A stretch of 64,000 bases of DNA from Maritimibacter fusiformis (lineage in GTDB: Bacteria > Pseudomonadota > Alphaproteobacteria > Rhodobacterales > Rhodobacteraceae): positions 620,001-684,000 of the forward strand of contig NZ_VSIY01000003.1 of assembly GCF_008086115.1 (NCBI RefSeq), given 5' to 3'. A program made the translations under genes and the position numbers. Numbering within the stretch: position 1 is the first letter of the stretch; the number at the start of each line of letters is the position of its first letter. Positions 47,368 through 55,420 of this stretch are shown here, in pieces. The notes below the pieces were generated by a model. The model saw only the letters and a program-made list of their open reading frames with translations, searched no databases and was not told the origin of the DNA.

Positions 47368-47429
47368 AAGCCCCCGAACACATCCCGCAAAGTGACGCCT
47401 TTCCAGTGGGTTGATGGCCCCCGGTCAAT

Positions 47430-47445
47430 TGGCACGCTTCCTGCA
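47430..47445 (+). promoter_or_regulatory. Sigma-54 (-24/-12) promoter of the AtuA/DUF4387 operon
   Basis: TGGCACGCTTCCTGCA: perfect TGGCAC and GC at the right spacing, with C instead of T at the first base of the -12 element. Transcription would start near 47455, about 30 bases before the gene. Confidence 0.8.
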
Positions 47446-47484
47446 TGAAGAAGGTGAGGCGTTACAAGGAAGTTGGAGACCGTC

Positions 47485-48873
47485 ATGAAGTCACTCAAGA
47501 TCATATGTCCGAACGGGCACCTCGGTTTCGCGCCGCTCAAACGCGACAGCTTTCTGCTCGGGGTGGCGGAAAAGCCGGACTATATCGCGGCGGATTCCGG
47601 CAGCGACGATATCGGCCCGGTCCCGCTGGGCAGCGACACCTGCGCCAGCCCGAAGGCCTGGCAGCGTCAGGATCTCGAGGAAATGCTGCTGGCGGCGCGC
47701 AAGCTCGGGGTGCCGATGCTGATCGGGTCGGCCGGGGATACCGGCTCCAATTCGCGGGTGGACATGTATGTGGAGATGATCCGCGACATCGCCCGGCAAC
47801 ACGGGCTGGGCAGCTTTCGCATCGGCTGGTTCTACTCCGAACTCGACAAGGAACTGGTCCGCGCCAAGATCCGTTCGGGCTCGGTGATCGAGGGGCTGGA
47901 CGCGCGCGAGGCGCTCACCGAGGCCGAGCTTGACGGCACCACGCGCATCGTTGCGATGGCAGGCGTGCATCCGTTTCGCGCGTTGCTGGAACAGGACTGC
48001 GATGTCATCATCGGCGGGCGCTCGTCCGACAGCGCGATCTTCGCCGCCTGCGCGCTGCATCACGGTTTCCCCGAGGCGCAGTCCTACTACCTGGGCAAGG
48101 TGCTCGAATGCGCGTCGTTCTGCGCCGAACCTTACGGCGCCAAGGAGACGGTTCTGGGCGAGATCACCGACGAGTGGGTCGAGGTCACGGCCATGCATCC
48201 GGGTCAGCGCTGCACCATCGCCTCGGTTGCGGGTCATGCCATGTATGAACGCTCCAACCCCTTCCACGAATACGTCGCGGGCGGGTTGCTCGACATGACC
48301 GATTGCCACTACGAACAGGTATCGGAAAAGACCACCCGCGTGACCGGGATGAAGTTCATCCCGGCCGAACAGCTGCGGGTCAAGCTGGAAGGGTCGGGGC
48401 GGATCGGCGAGCGTTTCGTCGGCATGGCCGGCATCCGCGACCCCTATACCATCGCCAACGTGGATGCGGTCATCGACTGGGCCAAGGCCCAGGTGCACGA
48501 GCAGTTCGGACCGGACGGGTGGGAGCTGCATTTCAACGTCTTCGGACGCGACGGGATCATGGGCGCGCTGGAGCCGATGCGCGACCGCCCGGCGCATGAA
48601 CTGCTGGTCGTGGTGCAGGGGGTCGCGCCCACCCGCGAGATGGCCGAGGAGGTTGCGATGATCGGCACGCGGCAGCTTTTCTATGCCCGCCTGCCCGACG
48701 TGAAAGGCACCGCCGGCGGCGTGTCCTTCGTCTTTGACGAGGTCTTGCCGGCAAGCCCCGCGCATAAATGGACGGTCAATCACACGATGGCGATCGACCA
48801 GCCGCTAGAACTGTTCCCGCTGCACACGGCCGAAATCGGCGCTAAAGTCCCGGAGACAACCCATGCCCGTTAA
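47485..48873 (+). CDS. Acyclic terpene utilization AtuA family protein (DUF1446)
   Basis: Protein of 462 residues of the DUF1446/AtuA family. Conserved pieces are IAADSGSDDIGP, LIGSAGDTGSNS, DVIIGGRSSDSAIFAACAL and FNVFGRDGIMGALEP. AtuA is named from the Pseudomonas acyclic terpene cluster, but family members occur in many unrelated catabolic operons and the reaction is not established. Here it is paired with DUF4387, as often seen (the two are even fused in some fungi). The ATG at 47485 follows GGAGA. Terpene catabolism is not supported by the neighbours. Confidence 0.85.
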   Translation: MKSLKIICPNGHLGFAPLKRDSFLLGVAEKPDYIAADSGSDDIGPVPLGSDTCASPKAWQRQDLEEMLLAARKLGVPMLIGSAGDTGSNSRVDMYVEMIRDIARQHGLGSFRIGWFYSELDKELVRAKIRSGSVIEGLDAREALTEAELDGTTRIVAMAGVHPFRALLEQDCDVIIGGRSSDSAIFAACALHHGFPEAQSYYLGKVLECASFCAEPYGAKETVLGEITDEWVEVTAMHPGQRCTIASVAGHAMYERSNPFHEYVAGGLLDMTDCHYEQVSEKTTRVTGMKFIPAEQLRVKLEGSGRIGERFVGMAGIRDPYTIANVDAVIDWAKAQVHEQFGPDGWELHFNVFGRDGIMGALEPMRDRPAHELLVVVQGVAPTREMAEEVAMIGTRQLFYARLPDVKGTAGGVSFVFDEVLPASPAHKWTVNHTMAIDQPLELFPLHTAEIGAKVPETTHAR

Positions 48874-49189
48874 GAAGCTCTCAGACCTCGCCAAGACGAT
48901 CCGCAGCAAGAACGCCGGAACCGACAAGATCACCTTCGACGTGATCTTCCGCGAGCCGGATACCTATGAGTTGGTCAAACGCTCCGGCGCGCTCAGCCGC
49001 ACGTCGGTCGCGGGCATTCTGAGGATCGACCCGGCGCGGATCACCGATTTCGTGGAATACGATCCGGCCTATGCGATCAAGTTCACCATCCTGCGCGACC
49101 GGCCCAGCGGCAGCCCCGGCGACGGCGACATTTTCGGAGCCCAGCAATACGCGCCCTTCCTCGACCTCGAAATCGACACGACGGCGTAA
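48863..49189 (+). CDS. DUF4387 domain-containing protein
   Basis: Protein of 108 residues forming a single DUF4387 domain: KLSDLAKTIRSKNAGTDKIT, FDVIFREPDTYELVKRSG and DIFGAQQYAPFLDLEID. It overlaps the AtuA gene by 11 bases. It is probably the small subunit of an AtuA/DUF4387 enzyme complex, judging by the constant gene pairing. The reaction is unknown. Confidence 0.88.
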   Translation: MPVKKLSDLAKTIRSKNAGTDKITFDVIFREPDTYELVKRSGALSRTSVAGILRIDPARITDFVEYDPAYAIKFTILRDRPSGSPGDGDIFGAQQYAPFLDLEIDTTA

Positions 49190-49277
49190 CGGCGCGAGTA
49201 GGCGTCGACGTTGGAAAAGGCCCCGAGCCTCATTGCCATTCCAACGCCGAAACGCGGTTCGTCGACGAGCGACGCGC

Positions 49278-49844
49278 TCATCGCCCGGCGAGGCGCATCC
49301 AGACGGTTCGGCGCGCCTCGATCGGCGTGCCCTGGACGACCGAGTCGATCTCCATGATTCCGTAGAGCGTCGACCAGTCCATCGCCATCATGCGATAGGT
49401 GAACTCCATCGGCACGCCATCCATCACCGCCGTCGACGTGCCGACCAGCCGCGGCAGGTCGAGTTGAGGACACCCCGCCACCATCGCGACATCATCCGGC
49501 GTCATCAAGGGGTCCGGAATGGCGGGGTTGTCGATGTCCACCGTCCAGCGCGGTTCATCTGCCAGGCGCAGGACCAGCGGTGCCTGCGCCTCGGGATGGG
49601 TCGCCTGCAGCGTGTCGCCCAGTTGAAAGATCGTGATGGTCTCGACCTCGCCATCGCCGGGGAACGGCAGGACCATGCCGTTGAACAAGGCATAGCCGGC
49701 CTGGTGCTCGATCAGCCACTCACCGGTGAAAATCTCCTGTATCTTCGCCCAGTCGGCCGCACTGGAGGTGCCGCAGATCGGTGGGTCCTCGGCAAGGGCC
49801 GGGCCTGCCAGGGCCATGCCTATCGTCAACAGCATCCGTTTCAT
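49278..49844 (-). CDS. Secreted protein of unknown function
   Basis: Protein of 188 residues with a signal peptide (MKRMLLTIGMALAGPALA). The mature part opens PPICGTSSAADWAKIQEIFTGEW, contains a second Cys in MVAGCPQLDLPR (possible disulfide) and is beta-rich, ending EARRTVWMRLAGR. Lipocalin/calycin-like character is possible from the tail motif but not certain. A GGGAGGA site lies before the ATG. It is 32 bases downstream of another secreted-protein gene, probably in one operon. Confidence 0.68.
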   Translation of the reverse strand: MKRMLLTIGMALAGPALAEDPPICGTSSAADWAKIQEIFTGEWLIEHQAGYALFNGMVLPFPGDGEVETITIFQLGDTLQATHPEAQAPLVLRLADEPRWTVDIDNPAIPDPLMTPDDVAMVAGCPQLDLPRLVGTSTAVMDGVPMEFTYRMMAMDWSTLYGIMEIDSVVQGTPIEARRTVWMRLAGR

Positions 49845-49875
49845 GTCATCCTCCCGTTGCGGCCGTTCGACGGCG

Positions 49876-50397
49876 TCATCTCTCGATAAAGAACGGCGTG
49901 TCGAAGCGGCCCTCGACCGGGCGGCAGTTGCCCGGATCGGCTTCGGCGCCTAGGCCGTCCGCGAAACACAAAAGGCCGCTGAAATTGCCGACGGCGTGGC
50001 CCTCGTCGCCGTCGATGGTCAGCGTCGTGAACGTCAGGTCCAGCGCTTCCGGCGCACCCTCGGACAGCCAGAATTGCATGTTTCCATCCGGCGAATAGGT
50101 AACGCTTGCCGACACGGCCACGGTGTCCGGGCCGGGCGTGTGCGACATGAACGTGGCGTCGATCACGAAATTGGCGTCGCCGCTCATCAAGCTGAGATTC
50201 GAGAAATTGCCAACGGTCAGAAGCATGAACGCCGTCGGCGATACCTCGTCGCCGTTCGTCACGATGACCGTCGGCTTTTCGATGACCTCGTCGGCGAATA
50301 CGATTTCGATGGTGCCGATTTCCTCGATCTCCCACGCGTGGGCCGGCAGGGCGAGGGCAATGAAGACGGCGAACGGGAATGCGAATGGTTTCATCAT
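49876..50397 (-). CDS. Secreted protein of unknown function
   Basis: Protein of 173 residues with a signal peptide (MMKPFAFPFAVFIALALPAHA). The mature beta-rich part has IEIVFADEVIEKPTVIVTNG near its start and a Cys pair in GLLCFADGLG and GNCRPVEG. It looks like a small periplasmic beta-sandwich protein. It precedes the secreted-protein gene at 49278-49844 on the same strand. The family is not recognised. Confidence 0.65.
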   Translation of the reverse strand: MMKPFAFPFAVFIALALPAHAWEIEEIGTIEIVFADEVIEKPTVIVTNGDEVSPTAFMLLTVGNFSNLSLMSGDANFVIDATFMSHTPGPDTVAVSASVTYSPDGNMQFWLSEGAPEALDLTFTTLTIDGDEGHAVGNFSGLLCFADGLGAEADPGNCRPVEGRFDTPFFIER

Positions 50398-50428
50398 GCT
50401 TCCTTTGCGGTGTGGGATTGGTTCGGGG

Positions 50429-50578
50429 TCATTGGCTGCCGGCGGCGGCCAGCCGGAAGACGCCAGTGTCTGACACCTCCGCCAGACCTTTGGCGGTGCG
50501 CGCTCTCGGAGTTTCGGCGTATGCGGCGGGAACGGTAACGGACAGGCAGGCTGCGAGCGGTCGGGTTGCGTTTTTCAT
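50429..50578 (-). CDS. Possible very small secreted protein
   Basis: Reading frame of 49 residues starting MKNATRPLAACLSVTVPAAYA, which looks like a signal peptide, with a short mature part. There is no ribosome site I trust, and the frame stays open upstream to 50653. It could be a small secreted peptide or the remnant of a larger gene like its two neighbours. Confidence 0.3.
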   Translation of the reverse strand: MKNATRPLAACLSVTVPAAYAETPRARTAKGLAEVSDTGVFRLAAAGSQ

Positions 50579-50649
50579 GGCCGGTGTCTCGATTGAGGGT
50601 GGTCGGTTGTCGAAGAACGGTGTTTCAGGGACGGCTGTCATGGATCTGC

Positions 50650-51603
50650 TCACGCCATCGGCATCGACAGGATCAGCGCCACCAGATCGGCCTGGCGGCG
50701 GGTTCCGGTCTTGTCGAAGATGTTGCGCAGATGGAACGCGACGGTGGTGGATGACACCCCCATCCGCGCCGCGACCTGGTCGCGACGCAATCCTTCGGCA
50801 ACGAAGCGTGCGACACTGGCCTCGGTCGGAGTCAGGTCGAAAAGCTGCCGCAGGGTGTCAGCATCGAGCGCCTCCTGGTGTTCAGGATCGCTGAGCGTGA
50901 GCATCGCGGCGGCGCCGTCGCGCGCCGGGCCCGACGCCAGCGGTCGGCCCAGCACCATCACGCGGCGCACGCCCGCCTCCAGCCACAATGCCGCACCGGT
51001 GCCCGAACCCGAAGCAATCCGGGCCGTCAGTGCGGCCAACTTGCGCCCATCCTCGCCCTCGGCGGTCATACGCGATCCAAGGCTGATGCCGGTGCGCTTC
51101 GCCAACTCTCGGGCGGCGCGATTGGCATGACGCACGCACCCCTCCGCGTCCAGCAGCACGACCCCGACGGTCAACTGGTCGAGCGCCGCGCTGCCCGCCC
51201 CGATTTCGTCGGCCGACCGAAGACGGGCCACCTGGTCCAGACGCGCCGAGATCAGCGCGCGCAGAAGGTCGTAGTCGATGGGCTTCGTGAGGTAATCGTC
51301 CGCGCCCGCCTTGCGCCCTTCGATCATCTGTTCGCGTGACGACAGGGCCGTCAGGAATACGAAGGGTATGTGGTTCAGGTCCGTCCGGGCCGTCCGCAGA
51401 TGCGCCAGCAGCGCGTGGCCGTCCATCCCCGGCATGACGATATCGCACAGGATCAGATCGGGCCGCCGACGATCGAGCCGGTCGAGCGCCTCGGAGGCAT
51501 CGCTTGCCGCGATCACCTCGTAGCCCGCCTCGCCCAGTTCGGCGGCGATGTCGTCGCGCAGCGAAGGTTCGTCCTCGATGCACAGGATCAGGGGGGGCGT
51601 CAT
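50650..51603 (-). CDS. Response regulator: receiver, PAS-like linker and LuxR-type HTH
   Basis: Protein of 317 residues. The receiver domain (about 1-120) has the acidic pair E10/D11, the phospho-acceptor D54 in LILCDIVMPG and the conserved Lys in YLTKPID near residue 107. The middle part (about 140-240, with LLDAEGCVRHANRAARELA) is PAS-like. The C-terminus is a LuxR/GerE HTH (LTPTEASVARFVAEGL...STTVAFHLRNIFDKTG). It overlaps the kinase gene by an ATGA, so the two form a cognate pair. Target genes are unknown; the neighbouring secreted-protein genes are candidates. Confidence 0.9.
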   Translation of the reverse strand: MTPPLILCIEDEPSLRDDIAAELGEAGYEVIAASDASEALDRLDRRRPDLILCDIVMPGMDGHALLAHLRTARTDLNHIPFVFLTALSSREQMIEGRKAGADDYLTKPIDYDLLRALISARLDQVARLRSADEIGAGSAALDQLTVGVVLLDAEGCVRHANRAARELAKRTGISLGSRMTAEGEDGRKLAALTARIASGSGTGAALWLEAGVRRVMVLGRPLASGPARDGAAAMLTLSDPEHQEALDADTLRQLFDLTPTEASVARFVAEGLRRDQVAARMGVSSTTVAFHLRNIFDKTGTRRQADLVALILSMPMA

Positions 51604-52934
51604 GCCGCCACCTTGCCCGGCAGGGTCAACCGCGCGACCAGCCCGCCACCCTCGCGCGGCTTGAGCGTCAGGTCGCCGCCCTGAAGACGTGCGAGATGAC
51701 GCGCCAGCGGCAGCCCGAGGCCGGACCCCGGAAGATCCCGATGCCGTGCGCCGCGCGCGAAATTGTCGAAGGCGCTGGCCAGTTCCTCGTCCGTCATGCC
51801 GGGCCCCTGGTCGCACACGTCGCAGATGGCCAGATCGCCGCTGTGCATCGGCCGCACGTCGATCTCGCTCTCCGGCGGCGAGTAGAGCAAGGCGTTGCCG
51901 AGCAGGTTCGCCAGGATCTCGCCGGTGAGAACGGGATCGCAAATGGCGGTGACACGACTGTTGCCAGGGCGCAGGGTCACCCGGCCGGTTCGCTGCTCCT
52001 TGCCGGCGGACTGCATCTCTTCGATGGCCGCGGTCGCGATCCTGTCCAGATCATGACAACCGAGTTTCGGCGCAACGGCGCCGCGATCGACCCGCGCCAT
52101 CAGCAGGGCGGTGTCGGTCAAACGGACCAGACGCGCCACCGCCTCGCGCGAAACCTCCGCCTTGGTGCGGATCACCTCGGGGGTGGGCGGATTGCCGGGC
52201 CGGGTCAGCCGATGCATCGCGCTGTCGATCACCGCAAGCGGCGTGCGCACCTGATGCGCGATCAGGTCGGTGAGGCGCCGATAGCCCTCGGATGCCGTGC
52301 GCTCGCGGTTCAGGTCGCGTTGCAGACGGTCGGCGCGCAGCAGGTCAACGCGGGCCCGCGTCAGACGTCGTTCGCGGTCGATGAGCAACGCGGCCAGCGC
52401 CGCACCCGCGATCAGGGCGCCCACGATGGCCGCCAGGGCAAGCAGATGCAGTTGGCCGAGCCGGTCCAGACGCTCGGACTGCAACTGCCATTCGCGCGTC
52501 ATCACCCGGCTGGCCTTGCCGCGCAGCACGGTCGAAAGCGCCGCGACATGTTCGGCAAGCACCGCCCTGTCGCCATCCTCGGCCGGATCGAGTGCAAGCA
52601 GACGTTCGCGCCAGCCGGTCAGCCCCTCGGCCAGACCGGCCTGCTGAAGAAACCTCCATTGCGGGCCGTCACGCAGAAGGTTCAGCCGCGAAACCAGAAG
52701 ATCGACGCGCAACTGCACCTCGGCGGGGTCCGCGTCGTTCGACAGGGCAACGGCAAGGTTCAGCGCCTCGATCTGGGTCTGGCCGAAGGTCCAGGTCATG
52801 TTCTCGGTCGCCGAGATCTGCATCTGCCGTTCGATCCGAACGATGTTGGCCGCCGCAACCACCAGCAGGCCCAGGCAGACCACGATCAGCGCGCTGAGGC
52901 CGCCGTATCGCAAGGGTCCGGCAAGCCGCGTCAT
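51600..52934 (-). CDS. Membrane sensor histidine kinase
   Basis: Kinase of 444 residues. Two membrane segments (about 12-32 and 160-182) enclose a periplasmic sensor region of about 130 residues. The H-box is HQVRTPLAVIDSAMHRL, the N-box is NLLGNALLYSPP, and the G1/G2 boxes are DQGPGM and GSGLGLPLAR. It starts inside the stop codon of the upstream molybdopterin-domain-like gene, which suggests that the small periplasmic protein takes part in sensing. It has no HAMP domain that I can recognise. Confidence 0.9.
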   Translation of the reverse strand: MTRLAGPLRYGGLSALIVVCLGLLVVAAANIVRIERQMQISATENMTWTFGQTQIEALNLAVALSNDADPAEVQLRVDLLVSRLNLLRDGPQWRFLQQAGLAEGLTGWRERLLALDPAEDGDRAVLAEHVAALSTVLRGKASRVMTREWQLQSERLDRLGQLHLLALAAIVGALIAGAALAALLIDRERRLTRARVDLLRADRLQRDLNRERTASEGYRRLTDLIAHQVRTPLAVIDSAMHRLTRPGNPPTPEVIRTKAEVSREAVARLVRLTDTALLMARVDRGAVAPKLGCHDLDRIATAAIEEMQSAGKEQRTGRVTLRPGNSRVTAICDPVLTGEILANLLGNALLYSPPESEIDVRPMHSGDLAICDVCDQGPGMTDEELASAFDNFARGARHRDLPGSGLGLPLARHLARLQGGDLTLKPREGGGLVARLTLPGKVAA

Positions 52935-53413
52935 TGCACGTGCAGCGCGGTCAACTGCCAGACCCATCGCATATCATAGCGGATATCGGCCAGCACGCCG
53001 TGATCGTCGCGCGGATAGACGATCCAGACCGGCCCCTTGTCGCGCGGGGTCAGAGCGGCGCCGTCCATGTAGAGCGCCGCGAGCACATCGAAGTTCCGAA
53101 AGTCGTCGATCGGAATGTCGATGATGTAGTCGTTCAGCGCCTGCGCGGTCACGGTGTCGCCGCTGGCCTCGGCACGGGCAAGGATGTCGCGCATCAAGAC
53201 GCCCCGAAATCGCGGCTGGCCATCGGTCACGGTCGTCGAGGTCGAGATCTCGTGCCAGTCCATCGCATCGAGATCGGCGCGCGTGATCATGACCTGCCCG
53301 TCCCTCACCGCACCGGTCAGCGTCAGCAGAACCTCGTCTGCCATCGCCCTGGATGCCCCCAGCACCAGCGTCGCCGCCAAGACCAAACGCAGCAGGCGTT
53401 CCATGACTCTCAT
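52931..53413 (-). CDS. Periplasmic oxidoreductase molybdopterin-binding-domain-like protein (cysteine-free)
   Basis: Protein of about 160 residues with a signal peptide ending near ASRAMA. The mature part follows the small sulfite-oxidase-like fold found in Rhodobacterales kinases' neighbours: LTLTGAVRDGQVMITRADLDAM, PRFRGVLMRDILARA, NDYIIDIPIDDF and a WIVYPRDD segment. There is no cysteine anywhere, so the usual Mo-ligating Cys is absent and enzyme activity is unlikely. It is coupled by ATGA to the kinase gene and may act as the signal receptor. ATGs at 53422, 53413 and 53404 are possible starts. Confidence 0.75.
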   Translation of the reverse strand: MRVMERLLRLVLAATLVLGASRAMADEVLLTLTGAVRDGQVMITRADLDAMDWHEISTSTTVTDGQPRFRGVLMRDILARAEASGDTVTAQALNDYIIDIPIDDFRNFDVLAALYMDGAALTPRDKGPVWIVYPRDDHGVLADIRYDMRWVWQLTALHVQ

Positions 53414-53855
53414 CAACTGCATTCCGCGGGAAACCTTCACTGACGTGAAGACTAGCATGCGAAAAACCGCTTCGCCCACTCCAAACGAACGGGGCGGACC
53501 ATGCGCCGCGCATCTAGGCTGAACCCGCGAAGGAGGAGAGGAGGCTCAAGACATCCATGCATCGTCGCACGCGCTCCAGGGGGTGCTGCGCCGGCCGGAC
53601 GAGACCGGCGGCTTCAAGCGGCCCGACCGACGACTTGGCCGGGCAAGATCCTCTCAGCAATTGCCGTGACGCTGATTTCGGCAACCCCGACCTTCGCAAG
53701 CGAACCGCCCAACCCGGTCAGCGTCGAAGTGCCCGCGCCGCGGTTTTCAGGGCACTTCGCCAGCGGCAGCCACGAGCAGCTATTGCCGCGGTAAGGGCGA
53801 GAATGTGGAACATGCGCCCCCCTGCGATCTGCTTCAACACCGATCCCGGTGCGCC
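53414..53855. other. Intergenic stretch with a possible decayed small gene
   Basis: A frame at 53501-53794 (+) reads through a signal-peptide-like segment ILSAIAVTLISATPTFA and then stops, but there is no in-frame start codon near that segment. I read it as a remnant or chance ORF. Nothing else is recognisable in the 442 bases. Confidence 0.35.
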
Positions 53856-54383
53856 ATGACGCTGGCCGACCTTTTTTCCGACCCCCTGCGCGTCGTGCAT
53901 GACAGCGACACCGTGTTCGAGATCGAGAATCGCCCGGTGCGCCGCGCCGCCATCACGTCGGGCGGCATCCTGCTTGCCGCCGCGATGGGCCTCGCGGCGA
54001 TCGCCGACGGGGCAATCGGAACCGGTGCCCTGGTTCTGGCCGTGACCGCGTTGATCGGCTGGATGATCCTTGGGGAAACCGTGCAGATGACACAACTGCG
54101 CCTCGATCGCCCCGCCGGCGAGGCGCGGGTGCGCGTCACCGGCCTGCGCCGACGCGAGGCGCGGAGCGTGCCGCTGTCAAAGCTCGAACGGGCCGAACCG
54201 CGCACCCGCTACGGCAAGAACTCCAGCCGCGAAAAAGTCGAGCTCTACCTTGTCGGACCCGATGGCGACACCACGGGCGAAACGCTGATCCCGATGGGCC
54301 GCGCCGACCCCGAGGACATCGTCCGCATGGCCGGCCTCATCAACGCGTGGCTCAACCGCACAGATCGCAAAGGGCAGCCATGA
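53856..54383 (+). CDS. Membrane protein of unknown function
   Basis: Protein of 175 residues. Two membrane segments (about 35-55 and 58-78) are followed by a cytoplasmic beta-rich domain with RVRVTGLRRREARSVPLSKLE. This resembles PH-like domains that follow membrane hairpins. It overlaps the next gene by 4 bases, and both have the same layout, so they are probably related subunits. No named family is recognised. Confidence 0.65.
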   Translation: MTLADLFSDPLRVVHDSDTVFEIENRPVRRAAITSGGILLAAAMGLAAIADGAIGTGALVLAVTALIGWMILGETVQMTQLRLDRPAGEARVRVTGLRRREARSVPLSKLERAEPRTRYGKNSSREKVELYLVGPDGDTTGETLIPMGRADPEDIVRMAGLINAWLNRTDRKGQP

Positions 54384-54877
54384 CCACCAGCACCAACACC
54401 CCGGACCGGCTTGAAATCGAACTCGCCATTCCAGCCTTCATCCGGTGGTTCATGATGGTGCCGGTCATTCCGATCACGCTGATCGGGCTTGCCAACCTCA
54501 TCGGCGGCGAGATCCTGACCGCGCTGATCCTGCTGCTGGGGCTCAACGGGGCGTTCTTTCTTGGCTACGCCGCGATTTCCGCACGAACGACCCTGGTCCT
54601 GGACAAGGAGGCCGGGCTGGTCACGGTCAGCCGGGACTCGCGTTTTGGCAGCCGGGCGGACCGATACCCCTTGGACGCGCTCGACAGCGCCGAACTGGAT
54701 CGCAGCCACACCTCCGCCGAAAGCCGCACGACCTCGAAGGTGGTGCTGGTGTTTCGCAACACCCGCCCGGCAACGCGAATACCCCTGTCAAGCTGGGGCG
54801 TGTCGGGCGCCGGCCCGGGCCAGATCGCCGACGAAATCAACGACTGGCTGCGGCGCAACCTGCCTCCGTCCGTATAG
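54380..54877 (+). CDS. Membrane protein of unknown function, paralogue-like to its neighbour
   Basis: Protein of 165 residues. Two membrane segments (about 19-38 and 43-64) precede a soluble domain (TLVLDKEAGLVTVSRDSRFG, YPLDALDSAELDRSH) ending in an amphipathic IADEINDWLRRNLPP helix. This tail parallels the IVRMAGLINAWLNR end of the upstream protein, pointing to a common origin. The two are co-translated (ATGA). Confidence 0.65.
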   Translation: MTTSTNTPDRLEIELAIPAFIRWFMMVPVIPITLIGLANLIGGEILTALILLLGLNGAFFLGYAAISARTTLVLDKEAGLVTVSRDSRFGSRADRYPLDALDSAELDRSHTSAESRTTSKVVLVFRNTRPATRIPLSSWGVSGAGPGQIADEINDWLRRNLPPSV

Positions 54878-54904
54878 AACCCGCATTTCAACGAGTGAGC
54901 GACT

Positions 54905-55420
54905 ATGACCATAAAGTCCCTGCTACTGTGCACAACTCTGGCCACCTGCGGCCTCGCCACCGCTGGCCTTGCACAAGCCACGAACGAGTTGATCGTGACC
55001 ATCGCGGACGACGAGCGGACCTTGACCGTATCGGAAGAGATCGAATGGAACGGCGTCGAAAGACAACCCTATGTCTGGATTGATGCCAGCGCCGTCGACG
55101 ATGAGACCAACGAGGTCCTGAATGTCGCGCTGACGTTCGGCGCCGCCGACTGGAAAGCGAGCGAGCCGGAAATGACGGTCTGGATCGTCAGGGGCGGCGA
55201 GGTGTTGAAACAACTCGCGGCCTATGAGGAAGAGGCTCGCGGCGGGTTGTCCGTCACCATCGACAGTCATGCGCTGGACGGCACATCGCTGAGCCTGACC
55301 GGCACCTTCGAAGGAACGCTGGGCATCCCCGGCCCGAAAAGCCAGGGGCGCCCGGTCGATCTGTCGCAAGGTGTTCCGGTGACGGGCTCCTTCAACGTCA
55401 CGCTTGACGCATCGGAATGA
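54905..55420 (+). CDS. Secreted beta-rich protein of unknown function
   Basis: Protein of 171 residues with a signal peptide (MTIKSLLLCTTLATCGLATAGLA in two parts). The rest is beta-rich without cysteines, including LTFGAADWKASEPEMTVWIV and SLSLTGTFEGTLGIPGP. It lies 27 bases downstream of the paired membrane-protein genes and is likely in their operon. The family is not recognised. Confidence 0.65.
   Translation: MTIKSLLLCTTLATCGLATAGLAQATNELIVTIADDERTLTVSEEIEWNGVERQPYVWIDASAVDDETNEVLNVALTFGAADWKASEPEMTVWIVRGGEVLKQLAAYEEEARGGLSVTIDSHALDGTSLSLTGTFEGTLGIPGPKSQGRPVDLSQGVPVTGSFNVTLDASE

Noticed and set aside
47485..49189. A terpene degradation (atu) operon
   Set aside because: AtuA-family and DUF4387 genes alone do not define that pathway; the other atu genes (geranyl-CoA carboxylase, acyl-CoA dehydrogenases) are absent.
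49204..49266. A terminator after DUF4387 from the repeated GTCGAC and CGTTGGAA/TTCCAACG arms
   Set aside because: The arms enclose about 22 bases and there is no T run; too weak to list as a feature.
53501..53794. A frame with a signal-peptide-like segment
   Set aside because: The segment has no in-frame start near it and the upstream part is Arg-rich noise; kept only as a possible remnant in the intergenic note.
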